From Halomonas sp. M4R1S46 (GTDB taxonomy: Bacteria; Pseudomonadota; Gammaproteobacteria; Pseudomonadales; Halomonadaceae): a stretch of 64,000 bases of DNA. Positions 38,979 to 47,630 of the stretch are shown one piece after another (positions within the stretch are counted from its first letter, which is position 1; each line of letters opens with the position of its first letter). The stretch covers positions 744,001 through 808,000 of the forward strand of contig NZ_CP107008.1 in assembly GCF_025725685.1 (NCBI RefSeq). The letters run 5' to 3'. A model generated the notes under the pieces. That model did not search any database. It worked only from the letters and a program-made list of their open reading frames with translations, and was not told the DNA's origin. Both the position numbers and the translations under genes were made by a program.

Positions 38979-40403
38979 TCAGGCGGACTGCGGAAGTGGC
39001 TGGCGGAGGCCTTCTTGACGACGCACGGTCATGAAGACGTTGAAGGCCATGATCAGCATGCCGGTCACCCAGCTCAGCCCCCCGATCATCCGCACGATAT
39101 AGCCCGGGCCGCTGGCTTCCACGGACTCGACGAAGGTGTACATCAGGGTGCCGTCGGGGTTGACGGCGCGCCACATCAGGCCCTGCAGGATGCCGTTGAC
39201 CCACATCGCGGCGATGTAGAGCACGGTGCCGATGGTGGCCAGCCAGAAGTGCACGGCGACCAGGCCCACGGAGTACATCTCGGTGCGGCCGAACAGGCGC
39301 GGGATCAGGTGGTACAGGGAGCCGATGGTGATCATCGCCACCCAGCCAAGGGCACCGGCGTGGACATGGCCGATGGTCCAGTCGGTGTAGTGGGAGAGGG
39401 CATTGACCGTCTTGACCGCCATCATCGGCCCCTCGAAGGTCGACATGCCGTAGAAGGACAGGGCCACCACCAGGAAGCGCAGGGTCGGGTCGGTGCGCAG
39501 CTTATGCCAGGCGCCGGAGAGGGTCATCATGCCGTTGATCATGCCACCCCAGCTCGGAGCCAGCAGGATGATCGACATGATCATGCCCAGCGACTGGGCC
39601 CAGTTGGGCAGGGCGGTGTAGTGCAGGTGGTGGGGGCCGGCCCACATGTAGACCATGATCAGCGCCCAGAAGTGGACGATGGACAGGCGATAGGAATAGA
39701 CCGGGCGCTCGGCCTGCTTGGGCACGAAGTAGTACATCATCCCCAGGAAGCCGGCGGTCAGGAAGAAGCCCACCGCGTTGTGGCCATACCACCATTGGGT
39801 CATGGCATCGATCGCACCGGAGTAGATCGAGATGGAGTACATGGCGGAGACGGGAATGGCCGCACTGTTGACGATATGCAGCACCGCCACGGTCAGGATG
39901 AAGGCGGCGAAGAACCAGTTGGCGACATAGATGTGGGAGGTCCTGCGCAGCTTGATGGTCCCCAGGAAGACGATGGCATAGCTGATCCACACCAGGGCGA
40001 TCAGGATGTCGATCGGCCATTCGAGCTCGGCGTATTCCTTGACCTCGGTGTACCCCAGCGGCAGCGTCACCACGGCGGACACGATCACCGCCTGCCAGCC
40101 CCAGAAGGTGAAGGCGGAGAGCTTGTCCGAGAAGAGGCGTGTCTGGCAGGTACGCTGCACCACGTAGTAGGAGGTGGCGAACAGCGCCGATCCGCCGAAG
40201 GCGAAGATCACGGTGTTGGTGTGGAGGGGGCGCAGGCGGCCGAAGCTCGTCCACGGCAGTCCCAGGTTGAGTTCCGGCCATACCAGCTGTGCGGCAATGA
40301 TGACACCGAGGGACATGCCCACGATGCCCCACACCACTGTCATGATCGCGAACTGCCGAACTACCTTGTAATTGTAGGTCGGGTGTTCAAGTGCTGTGCT
40401 CAT
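38979..40403 (-). CDS. ccoN: cbb3 oxidase catalytic subunit I CcoN
   Basis: 474 residues with about 12 membrane helices and the haem and copper ligand histidines: LHTNTVIFAFGGSALFATSY, WWYGHNAVGFFLTAGFLG (CuB/Tyr region), AGPHHLHYTALPNWAQ, and DWTIGHVHAGALGWVAMI. This is the high-affinity, microaerobic terminal oxidase. The start at MSTALEHPTYNYKVV matches relatives; a longer in-frame start at 40493 is unlikely. An Fnr box lies about 70 bases upstream. Confidence 0.96.
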   Translation of the reverse strand: MSTALEHPTYNYKVVRQFAIMTVVWGIVGMSLGVIIAAQLVWPELNLGLPWTSFGRLRPLHTNTVIFAFGGSALFATSYYVVQRTCQTRLFSDKLSAFTFWGWQAVIVSAVVTLPLGYTEVKEYAELEWPIDILIALVWISYAIVFLGTIKLRRTSHIYVANWFFAAFILTVAVLHIVNSAAIPVSAMYSISIYSGAIDAMTQWWYGHNAVGFFLTAGFLGMMYYFVPKQAERPVYSYRLSIVHFWALIMVYMWAGPHHLHYTALPNWAQSLGMIMSIILLAPSWGGMINGMMTLSGAWHKLRTDPTLRFLVVALSFYGMSTFEGPMMAVKTVNALSHYTDWTIGHVHAGALGWVAMITIGSLYHLIPRLFGRTEMYSVGLVAVHFWLATIGTVLYIAAMWVNGILQGLMWRAVNPDGTLMYTFVESVEASGPGYIVRMIGGLSWVTGMLIMAFNVFMTVRRQEGLRQPLPQSA

Positions 40404-40472
40404 GTCAGGTTCCCATCGAACGCGGTTTGGGGGTAGCCCGCGGCATTCTGCCCCGAGTCGACCGCCCGCAGG

Positions 40473-40486
40473 ATGATGCAGGTCAA
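40473..40486 (-). promoter_or_regulatory. Fnr/Anr box upstream of ccoN
   Basis: On the minus strand TTGAC-CTGC-ATCAT, eight of ten matches to the consensus. The position, about 70 bases before the ccoN start, suits an activator site of an oxygen-controlled promoter. Confidence 0.6.
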
Positions 40487-40567
40487 TATCCACCCCGGAT
40501 TCTAGCGCAGGCCTGCGTCAAGCTGAACTAGCGAATGGATGGAATCGTGAACGAAAGGAGCCACCGA

Positions 40568-41290
40568 GTGTCTGATTCTTCTTGTCATTCTCTGCCCCGC
40601 ATCGACCCCGAAAGCCTGGGGGAATCCCTGCTGGATGGCCGCCAGGCTCGCTGGGCCATCGACGGCCTCGGGGCCCTGGACGTCCAGGGCGATGGTCGCG
40701 CGGGGCGGCTGCTATTGACCCATGGCGCCGGCGCCGGACAGGACAGTGCCTTCCTCGTGGCCCTGCGTCGGGAGCTGGCCGATGCCGGCGTGCAGACGCT
40801 GGCGATCGAGTTCGACTACCTGCGTGGCATGCGCGAGGCGGGGCGGCGGCGTCCGCCACCCCGCGTCGATCGCCTGGTCGAGGAGCTGGCCCGCTGGTGC
40901 GACCGCATGTCGCAGCACGCTCCCTCGCCCCTCTGGCTGGGCGGCAAGTCGATGGGCGGCCGGGTGGCCAGCCTGCTGGCGGCTCGCGAGGGCGCCGCGG
41001 GGCTGGTGCTCTGCGGCTATCCCTTCCATCCTCCCCGCCGGCCCGAGTCCCTGCGTCTCGACCATTGGTCTTCCCTGGCCTGTCCGACCCTGGTGGTGCA
41101 GGGCAGTCGCGACCCCTTCGGTACCCGGGCGCAGGTGAACGGCTATGCCCTGCCGTCCTGCGCCGAGGTGCACTGGCTCGAGGACGGCGATCACGACTGG
41201 AAACCCCGCCGCGCCTCGGGGCGCGATCAAGCCGGCCTGTTGCGCGAGGGGGCGCAATGCATCGCCGCCTTCATGGGCCGCCACCGCTGA
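40568..41290 (+). CDS. alpha/beta hydrolase of the Tex30/KANL3-like family
   Basis: 240 residues. THGAGAGQDSAFLVALRREL is the oxyanion loop, GGKSMGGRVASLLA is the GxSxG nucleophile elbow, and the final part has QGSRDPFGT (Asp) and DGDHDWKPR (His), completing a hydrolase triad. Substrate is unknown. The GTG at 40568 follows GGAG with seven bases spacing; an in-frame ATG at 40535 has no ribosome site. Confidence 0.82.
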   Translation: MSDSSCHSLPRIDPESLGESLLDGRQARWAIDGLGALDVQGDGRAGRLLLTHGAGAGQDSAFLVALRRELADAGVQTLAIEFDYLRGMREAGRRRPPPRVDRLVEELARWCDRMSQHAPSPLWLGGKSMGGRVASLLAAREGAAGLVLCGYPFHPPRRPESLRLDHWSSLACPTLVVQGSRDPFGTRAQVNGYALPSCAEVHWLEDGDHDWKPRRASGRDQAGLLREGAQCIAAFMGRHR

Positions 41291-41369
41291 GCCCCTGGGC
41301 GGGCCCAAGTGGATGAAAGCCTTGTGGATTCCCCGGCACGGGCGGAGTGGCCCCGGGCGAAAAAACGCG

Positions 41370-41397
41370 TTGACAATGATCGCGGTCCCTGTAGAAT
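41370..41397 (+). promoter_or_regulatory. sigma-70 promoter of the tRNA-Val/Asp operon
   Basis: TTGACA (41370-41375), 16-base spacer, TAGAAT (41392-41397). This is 19 bases before the first tRNA and is the best sigma-70 match in the window. Confidence 0.85.
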
Positions 41398-41415
41398 GCA
41401 GCGCCACGTGACCGG

Positions 41416-41491
41416 GGGTGGTTAGCTCAGCTGGGAGAGCACCAGCCTTACAAGCTGGGGGTCACAGGTTCGAACCCTGTACCACCCACCA
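41416..41491 (+). tRNA. tRNA-Val (TAC)
   Basis: 76 nt with encoded CCA. Acceptor GGGTGGT/ACCACCC, anticodon loop CTTACAA between CCAGC and GCTGG, T-loop GTTCGAACC. First of five tRNAs in one transcript. Confidence 0.97.
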
Positions 41492-41530
41492 TTGCCCAGG
41501 CAATGCCCGATCATGTTGCAGAGACGCTGC

Positions 41531-41607
41531 GGACCGGTAGTTCAGTTGGTTAGAATGCCGGCCTGTCACGCCGGAGGTCGCGGGTTCGAGTCCCGTCCGG
41601 TCCGCCA
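41531..41607 (+). tRNA. tRNA-Asp (GTC), copy 1
   Basis: 77 nt with encoded CCA. Acceptor GGACCGG/CCGGTCC, anticodon loop CTGTCAC. Identical to the copies at 41633 and 41822. Confidence 0.97.
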
Positions 41608-41632
41608 ACGTTTTTGCGCCGCATCATCTTGC

Positions 41633-41709
41633 GGACCGGTAGTTCAGTTGGTTAGAATGCCGGCCTGTCACGCCGGAGGTCGCGGGTTCGAGTCCCGTCC
41701 GGTCCGCCA
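41633..41709 (+). tRNA. tRNA-Asp (GTC), copy 2
   Basis: 77 nt with encoded CCA; identical in sequence to copy 1, 25 bases downstream. Confidence 0.97.
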
Positions 41710-41741
41710 CGATGACGCACACAACCGATGCAGTAACGCGT

Positions 41742-41818
41742 GGGCGATTAGCTCAGTTGGTTAGAGCACCAGCCTCACATGCTGGGGGTCACTGGTTCGA
41801 GTCCAGTATCGCCCACCA
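41742..41818 (+). tRNA. tRNA-Val (CAC)
   Basis: 77 nt with encoded CCA. Acceptor GGGCGAT/ATCGCCC, anticodon loop CTCACAT between CCAGC and GCTGG. A minor Val isoacceptor placed between Asp copies. Confidence 0.96.
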
Positions 41819-41821
41819 CGC

Positions 41822-41898
41822 GGACCGGTAGTTCAGTTGGTTAGAATGCCGGCCTGTCACGCCGGAGGTCGCGGGTTCGAGTCCCGTCCGGTCCGCCA
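41822..41898 (+). tRNA. tRNA-Asp (GTC), copy 3
   Basis: 77 nt with encoded CCA; identical to the other two Asp copies. Only three bases separate it from tRNA-Val(CAC), so the two must be cut apart by RNase processing. Confidence 0.97.
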
Positions 41899-41916
41899 TC
41901 TGCAAACGAATTCGAA

Positions 41917-41946
41917 AGCCTCGAGTCTCATGACTCGGGGCTTTTT
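41917..41946 (+). terminator. terminator of the tRNA-Val/Asp operon
   Basis: Stem AGCCTCGAGTC (41917-41927) with GACTCGGGGCT (41932-41942, one G-T pair), TCAT loop, then a five-T run ending the transcript. Confidence 0.9.
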
Positions 41947-42061
41947 CGCGTTGGGCCCCCATCGGCTATCCTCGACGAGCGGGTAGTTGCCCTTTGCGCA
42001 TGTCGGCTAGCTATCATACAGTTGTTTGAATTCTGGTCGCCCGACAGCGAGGATTCAGATC

Positions 42062-44074
42062 GTGAACGCCTTTCCCAACCTGTTTCGCCCCCTCGAGCTG
42101 GGGCGCCTGACCCTGCCCAATCGCGTGTTGATGGGCTCGATGCACACCAACCTCGAGGAGATGCCGGAGGGCTTCGCGCGCCTCGCCGTCTTCTACGCCG
42201 AGCGTGCCCGGCAAGGGGTCGGGCTGATCGTCACGGGAGGGATCGCGCCCAATCCGGAAGGGGCGGTCTTCGAGGGGGCGGCGACCCTGGAGCGTGCCGA
42301 ACAGGTGGGCGACCACCGGCGGATCACCGGCGCCGTGCACGACGAGGGCGGCAGGATCTGCCTGCAGATCCTGCATGCCGGCCGCTATGCCTACTCCCCG
42401 GCGCTGGTCGCCCCCTCGCCGATCCGTGCGCCGATCAATCCCCATGAGCCCCACGCGCTCGGCGCCGCGGAGGTCGAGGAGCAGATCGACGCCTATGTGC
42501 GCTGCGCCTCCCTGGCCCGGGAGGCCGGCTACGACGGCGTCGAGGTGATGGGTTCCGAGGGTTACCTGATCAACCAGTTCGTCTGTCGACGGACCAACCA
42601 TCGCCAGGACGCCTGGGGCGGCGCCTTCGACAACCGCATCCGCTTCCCGGTGGAGATCGTGCGGCGCATCCGCGAGGCGCTGGGCCCGGACTTCCTGATC
42701 ATCTTCCGCCTGTCGATGATCGACCTGGTGGAGGAGGGCAGCACCTTCGAGGAGGTGGTGGCCCTGGGGCGCGCCATCGAGGCCGCCGGTGCGGATACCA
42801 TCAACACCGGTATCGGCTGGCACGAGGCGCGGGTGCCGACCATCGTCACCAGCGTGCCGCGGGCGGCCTTCAGCGAGGTGACCCGGCGGATGAAGGCCGA
42901 GCTCAAGCTGCCGCTGATCACCACCAACCGCATCAACATGCCCGAGGTGGCGGAGCGGGTGCTCGCCGAGGGGCATGCCGACATGGTCTCCATGGCGCGT
43001 CCCTTCCTCGCCGACCCGGCCTGGATCGCCAAGGCCCGGGAAGACCGCGTGGCCGAGATCAACACCTGCATCGCCTGCAACCAGGCCTGCCTGGATCACA
43101 CCTTCCAGGGCAAGCCGGCCTCCTGCCTGGTCAATCCGCGGGCCTGCCACGAGACCGAGCTGACCATCGCGCCGGCCGCCGAGCCGCGGGTCATCGCCGT
43201 GGTCGGGGGCGGGCCGGCGGGGCTCGCCGCCGCGGTCACGGCCGCCGGGCGGGGGCATGCCGTCACCCTGTTCGAGCGCCAGTCGATGCTCGGCGGGCAG
43301 TTCAACTATGCCCGGCGGATTCCCGGCAAGGAGGAGTTCGACGAGACCCTGCGCTACTACCGGGTGATGCTCGACAAGCATGGCGTGACCGTGCGCCTGG
43401 GGGTGGAGCCCAGCCTCCACGATCTCCAGGCCTTCGACGAGGTGATCCTGGCCACCGGGGTGCGGCCCCGGCGGCTCGACCTGCCGGGCATCGATCACCC
43501 CAAGGTGCTCTCCTATCCTATGGCCATCATGCATCCCGAGCGGATCGGCGCCCGCGTGGCCATCATCGGCGCCGGCGGCATCGGCTTCGACGTGGCGGAG
43601 CTGTTGACTCATGCGGGCCACCCGGCCCTCGACACCGAGGCCTGGTGCGATGAATGGGGCGTGGATCTCACCGTGAGCACGCCGGGCGGGCTGCGCGAGC
43701 CGCAGCGTCCGCCGGTGCCGCGCCGGGTCACCCTGCTGCAGCGCAAGTCCTCCAAGCCCGGCGAGGGGCTGGGTGTCACCACGGGCTGGGTGCATCGCGC
43801 CTCGCTGCGTCATCGCGGCGTGGAGGCCCTGGCGGGCTGCGAGTACGTGGGCATCGACGACGCGGGGCTGCATATCCGGCTCGACGGCGTGCCGCGCCTG
43901 CTCAAGGTCGACACCGTGGTGGTCTGTGCCGGCCAGGAATCGGTCCGCGACTGGCTGGAACCGCTGCGCGAGGCCGGCGTGTCGGTGCACCTCATCGGCG
44001 GCGCCCTGGAGCCCGCGGAGCTGGATGCCAAGCGGGCGATCGATCAGGGCACCCGGCTGGCGGCCGCCCTGTAG
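42062..44074 (+). CDS. fadH: NADPH-dependent 2,4-dienoyl-CoA reductase
   Basis: Iron-sulfur flavoenzyme that reduces 2,4-dienoyl-CoA in beta-oxidation of unsaturated fatty acids. 670 residues: an OYE-type FMN barrel (LPNRVLMGSMHTNLEEMPEG, GYDGVEVMGSEGYLINQF), the cluster cysteines C-x2-C-x3-C-x11-C (NTCIACNQACLDH), and a C-terminal FAD/NADPH part (VVGGGPAGLAAAVTAAG). The first residues match E. coli FadH closely. The GTG at 42062 follows GAGGA eight bases away; an in-frame TTG at 42026 is less likely. Confidence 0.93.
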   Translation: MNAFPNLFRPLELGRLTLPNRVLMGSMHTNLEEMPEGFARLAVFYAERARQGVGLIVTGGIAPNPEGAVFEGAATLERAEQVGDHRRITGAVHDEGGRICLQILHAGRYAYSPALVAPSPIRAPINPHEPHALGAAEVEEQIDAYVRCASLAREAGYDGVEVMGSEGYLINQFVCRRTNHRQDAWGGAFDNRIRFPVEIVRRIREALGPDFLIIFRLSMIDLVEEGSTFEEVVALGRAIEAAGADTINTGIGWHEARVPTIVTSVPRAAFSEVTRRMKAELKLPLITTNRINMPEVAERVLAEGHADMVSMARPFLADPAWIAKAREDRVAEINTCIACNQACLDHTFQGKPASCLVNPRACHETELTIAPAAEPRVIAVVGGGPAGLAAAVTAAGRGHAVTLFERQSMLGGQFNYARRIPGKEEFDETLRYYRVMLDKHGVTVRLGVEPSLHDLQAFDEVILATGVRPRRLDLPGIDHPKVLSYPMAIMHPERIGARVAIIGAGGIGFDVAELLTHAGHPALDTEAWCDEWGVDLTVSTPGGLREPQRPPVPRRVTLLQRKSSKPGEGLGVTTGWVHRASLRHRGVEALAGCEYVGIDDAGLHIRLDGVPRLLKVDTVVVCAGQESVRDWLEPLREAGVSVHLIGGALEPAELDAKRAIDQGTRLAAAL

Positions 44075-44277
44075 GGGCGCGTCTCGGCGAGGCGTGAAAA
44101 TCTGTACAGGTTTCAACGAAACGCTTCCCGCCTTCGGGGTTCATAGGAAGTAGTAGCGTCATGCGTTGAAGCCGGCGGGACCCTTGTTCGCGAATGCTGG
44201 CTACGCTGTAGCTACCGATCCCCGGCACGCGCACCGATCGGCGCATGACCGGAGTTCCGGGTCTAAAGGAGGCATCG

Positions 44278-46200
44278 ATGAGCATCTTCGACCATGTGCA
44301 GAACCGCTTCGAACGTATCCGGCAGGAGGAAATGAGTCTGCAGGAGTATCTGGAGCTCTGTCGCGAGGACCCTTCGGCCTATGCCAGCTCGGCAGAGCGC
44401 ATGCTAGAGGCGATCGGCGAACCCGAGGTCATCGATACGGCCAAGGATCCCAGGCTGTCGCGCATCTTTTCCAACAAGGTGATTCGTCGCTATCCGGCCT
44501 TTTCCGAGTTCTACGGCATGGAGGAGGCCATCGAGCAGATCGTCGCCTACTTCCGGCACGCGGCCCAGGGGCTCGAGGAGAGGAAGCAGATCCTCTACCT
44601 GCTGGGGCCGGTGGGCGGCGGCAAGTCGTCGCTGGCCGAGCGCCTGAAGCTGCTGATGGAGCGGATCCCCTTCTACGCCATCAAGGGCTCGCCGGTGCAG
44701 GAGTCCCCGCTCGGGCTGTTCTCGCCGGAAGACGACGGCGAGTTGCTGGAGAAGGAGTACGGCATCCCCACGCGCTGCCTGAAGAGCGTGATGTCGCCCT
44801 GGGCCGCCAAGCGGCTCAAGGAGTACGGCGGCGACATCTCCCAGTTCCGCGTCGTGCGCCTCTACCCCTCGCGCCTCAACCAGATCGCCATCTCCAAGAC
44901 CGAGCCCGGCGACGAGAACAACCAGGACATCTCCTCGCTGGTCGGCAAGGTGGACATCCGCCAGCTCGAGCTCTACTCCCAGGACGATCCCGACGCCTAC
45001 AGCTTCTCCGGCGGCCTGTGCCGGGCCAACCAGGGGCTGATGGAATTCGTTGAGATGTTCAAGGCACCGATCAAGGTGCTGCATCCGCTGCTGACCGCCA
45101 CCCAGGAGGGCAACTACAACCCCACCGAGGGCATGGGGGCGATTCCCTTCGACGGCATCGTCCTGGCGCACTCCAACGAGAGCGAGTGGCAGACGTTCCG
45201 CAACAACCGCAACAACGAGGCCTTCCTCGATCGGGTCTATATCGTCAAGGTGCCGTATTGCCTGCGGGTCACCGAGGAGATCCACATCTACAGGAAGCTC
45301 CTCGAGCACTCCTCGCTCAACGAGGCGCCCTGTGCGCCGGATACCCTGCGCATGCTGGCGCAGTTCACGGTGCTCTCGCGCCTCAAGGAGCCGGAGAACT
45401 CGAGCATCTACTCCAAGATGCGCGTCTATGACGGCGAGAACCTCAAGGACACCGATCCCAAGGCCAAGTCGATCCAGGAGTACCGCGACGCCGCCGGGGT
45501 CGACGAGGGCATGGACGGGCTCTCCACGCGCTTCGCCTTCAAGATCCTCTCCAAGGTGTTCAACTTCGACAATGTCGAGGTGGCGGCCAACCCGGTGCAC
45601 CTGCTCTACGTGCTCGAGCAGCGTCTCGAGCAGGAGCAGTTGCCCCGCGAGACCTTCGAGCGCTACCTGCGCTTCATCAAGGAGTTCCTGGCGCCTCGCT
45701 ACGTCGACTTCATCGGCAAGGAGATCCAGACCGCGTACCTGGAATCCTATTCCGAATACGGCCAGAACATCTTCGACCGCTACGTGACCTATGCCGACTT
45801 CTGGATCCAGGACCAGGAGTATCGGGACCCGGAGACCGGCGAGCTGTTCAACCGCCAGTCCCTCAACGAGGAGTTGGAGAAGATCGAGAAGCCGGCCGGC
45901 ATTTCCAATCCCAAGGACTTCCGTCACGAGGTGGTCAACTTCGTGCTGCGGGCCCGGGCCCAGAACAACGGCATGAACCCGAGCTGGCAGTCCTACGAGA
46001 AGCTGCGCGGCGTGATCGAGCACAAGATGTTCGCCAACACCGAGGAGCTGCTGCCGGTCATCTCCTTCAACGCCAAGGCCTCGACGGCCGACCAGAAGAA
46101 GCACGAGGACTTCGTGGCCCGCATGGTCGACCGCGGCTATACCGAGAAGCAGGTGCGGCTGCTCTCCGAGTGGTACCTGAGAGTGCGCAAGTCGCAATAG
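44278..46200 (+). CDS. prkA: PrkA family serine protein kinase (YeaG)
   Basis: 640 residues. Contains an N-terminal AAA+ domain with the P-loop LLGPVGGGKSSLAERLKLL and a C-terminal kinase-like region (PrkA_C). The E. coli relative YeaG acts in nitrogen starvation and stationary-phase survival. AAAGGAGG precedes the ATG at an ideal distance. Followed by yeaH and spoVR, the conserved three-gene stress operon; a heptamer array lies between prkA and yeaH. Confidence 0.95.
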   Translation: MSIFDHVQNRFERIRQEEMSLQEYLELCREDPSAYASSAERMLEAIGEPEVIDTAKDPRLSRIFSNKVIRRYPAFSEFYGMEEAIEQIVAYFRHAAQGLEERKQILYLLGPVGGGKSSLAERLKLLMERIPFYAIKGSPVQESPLGLFSPEDDGELLEKEYGIPTRCLKSVMSPWAAKRLKEYGGDISQFRVVRLYPSRLNQIAISKTEPGDENNQDISSLVGKVDIRQLELYSQDDPDAYSFSGGLCRANQGLMEFVEMFKAPIKVLHPLLTATQEGNYNPTEGMGAIPFDGIVLAHSNESEWQTFRNNRNNEAFLDRVYIVKVPYCLRVTEEIHIYRKLLEHSSLNEAPCAPDTLRMLAQFTVLSRLKEPENSSIYSKMRVYDGENLKDTDPKAKSIQEYRDAAGVDEGMDGLSTRFAFKILSKVFNFDNVEVAANPVHLLYVLEQRLEQEQLPRETFERYLRFIKEFLAPRYVDFIGKEIQTAYLESYSEYGQNIFDRYVTYADFWIQDQEYRDPETGELFNRQSLNEELEKIEKPAGISNPKDFRHEVVNFVLRARAQNNGMNPSWQSYEKLRGVIEHKMFANTEELLPVISFNAKASTADQKKHEDFVARMVDRGYTEKQVRLLSEWYLRVRKSQ

Positions 46201-46206
46201 CCTGAT

Positions 46207-46269
46207 GGCTACGGGCTACGGGCTACGGGCTACGGGCTACGGGCTACGGGCTACGGGCTACGGGCTACG
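46207..46269. repeat. heptanucleotide array GGCTACG x9
   Basis: Nine perfect copies of GGCTACG immediately after the prkA stop and before yeaH. The unit differs from GCTTCCA of the other arrays but has the same length. An in-frame ATG at 46205 would make the array the coded N-terminus of YeaH, seven residues (ATGYGLR) per three units; it lacks a ribosome site. Confidence 0.95.
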
Positions 46270-46330
46270 GGCGGGGAGGGCGGCATCGGCCGTTCCTCTC
46301 CGCGACGACAAGCGCCGAGAGGAGGTCCCC

Positions 46331-47611
46331 ATGACCTACTTCATCGATCGTCGTGCCAACGCCAAGCACAAGAGTGCGGTCAACCGCCAGCGCTTCCTCG
46401 ACCGCTATCGCACCCACATCAAGCGGTCCGTCGAGGAGGCCGTCAACCGTCGCTCGATCACCGACATGGAGCGTGGCGAGAAGGTCTCGATTCCCACACG
46501 TGACATCTCGGAGCCGGTGTTCCAGCACGGTCCCGGCGGCAAGCGCTCGATCATCGCCCCCGGCAACAAGGAGTTCGTCGAGGGCGACCGGCTGCGCCGG
46601 CCCAGTGGCGGCGGTGGCGGCGGGGCCGGGGAGGGCGGTGCCTCCAACCAGGGCGAGGGCATGGACGAGTTTGCCTTCACCCTGAGTCGCGAGGAGTTCC
46701 TCGACTTCGTCTTCGACGGCCTGGAGCTGCCGCACCTGGAGCGCAAGAGCCTGGTGGACCTGGACGAGGTGCGCCCGATTCGCGCCGGCCTGACCCGCGA
46801 TGGCGTCCCGGCCCGCATCAACATCGTGCGCTCCATGCGCGAGGCCCATGCCCGGCGTATCGCCATGCGCGGCCCCATCCGCCGTGCCCTGCGAGCGGCC
46901 CAGGAGGCGCTGGAGGTCGAGGAGCGCAAGGACCCGGTGCTGCGCAACCCGGCCCGCATCGAGGAACTCAGGGCCGAGATCGAGCGCCTCGAGAAGCGCC
47001 TCGAGGCGGTGCCCTTCATCGACACCTACGACCTGCGCTACAACAACCTGATCAACCAGCCCCAGCCCTCCAGCAAGGCGGTGATGTTCTGCGTGATGGA
47101 CGTGTCCGGGTCCATGACCCAGGCCCACAAGGACATCGCCAAGCGCTTCTTCCTGCTGCTCTATCTCTTTCTCGAGCGCAACTACGAAAAGGTCGAGCTG
47201 GTCTTCGTGCGCCATCACACCGCCGCCAAGGAGGTCGACGAGGAGGAATTCTTCTACTCCCGGGAGACCGGCGGCACCATCGTCTCCAGCGCCCTGTCCC
47301 TGGTCGACGAGATCATCGAGGCGCGCTATCCCCCGACCCAGTGGAACCTCTACGTGGCCCAGGCCTCCGACGGGGACAACTGGGACGACGACTCCCTGAC
47401 CTGTCGTGACCTGCTGGCGAAATCGCTGATGCCGCGTCTGCAGTACTTCACCTACGTGGAGATCACGCCCCATGCCCACCAGGCGCTGTGGGAGGAGTAC
47501 GAGCGGGTGGAGGCCGAGTATCCCGAGCGCTTCGCCATGCGCCAGATCGTCGAGGCCGGCGACATCTATCCGGTGTTCCGCGAGCTGTTCCGGCGTCGCA
47601 GTACCCAGTGA
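46331..47611 (+). CDS. yeaH: DUF444 family protein (YeaH)
   Basis: 426 residues. N-terminus FIDRRANAKHKSAVNRQRFL is conserved; a glycine-rich segment (GGGGGGAGEGG) near 90-105; a von Willebrand factor A-like domain with the metal-site motif DVSGSMTQAHKD near residue 255 and SDGDNWDDDSLTCR. Works with PrkA in the family operon; its activity is unknown. The ATG at 46331 follows GAGGAGGTCCCC, a strong ribosome site. Confidence 0.93.
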   Translation: MTYFIDRRANAKHKSAVNRQRFLDRYRTHIKRSVEEAVNRRSITDMERGEKVSIPTRDISEPVFQHGPGGKRSIIAPGNKEFVEGDRLRRPSGGGGGGAGEGGASNQGEGMDEFAFTLSREEFLDFVFDGLELPHLERKSLVDLDEVRPIRAGLTRDGVPARINIVRSMREAHARRIAMRGPIRRALRAAQEALEVEERKDPVLRNPARIEELRAEIERLEKRLEAVPFIDTYDLRYNNLINQPQPSSKAVMFCVMDVSGSMTQAHKDIAKRFFLLLYLFLERNYEKVELVFVRHHTAAKEVDEEEFFYSRETGGTIVSSALSLVDEIIEARYPPTQWNLYVAQASDGDNWDDDSLTCRDLLAKSLMPRLQYFTYVEITPHAHQALWEEYERVEAEYPERFAMRQIVEAGDIYPVFRELFRRRSTQ

Positions 47612-47630
47612 GTGGCGTCAAGGAGGTACC

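Noticed and set aside
46205..46330. N-terminal extension of YeaH through the GGCTACG array
   Set aside because: The ATG at 46205 lacks a ribosome site, while the ATG at 46331 has a strong one and begins the conserved sequence.
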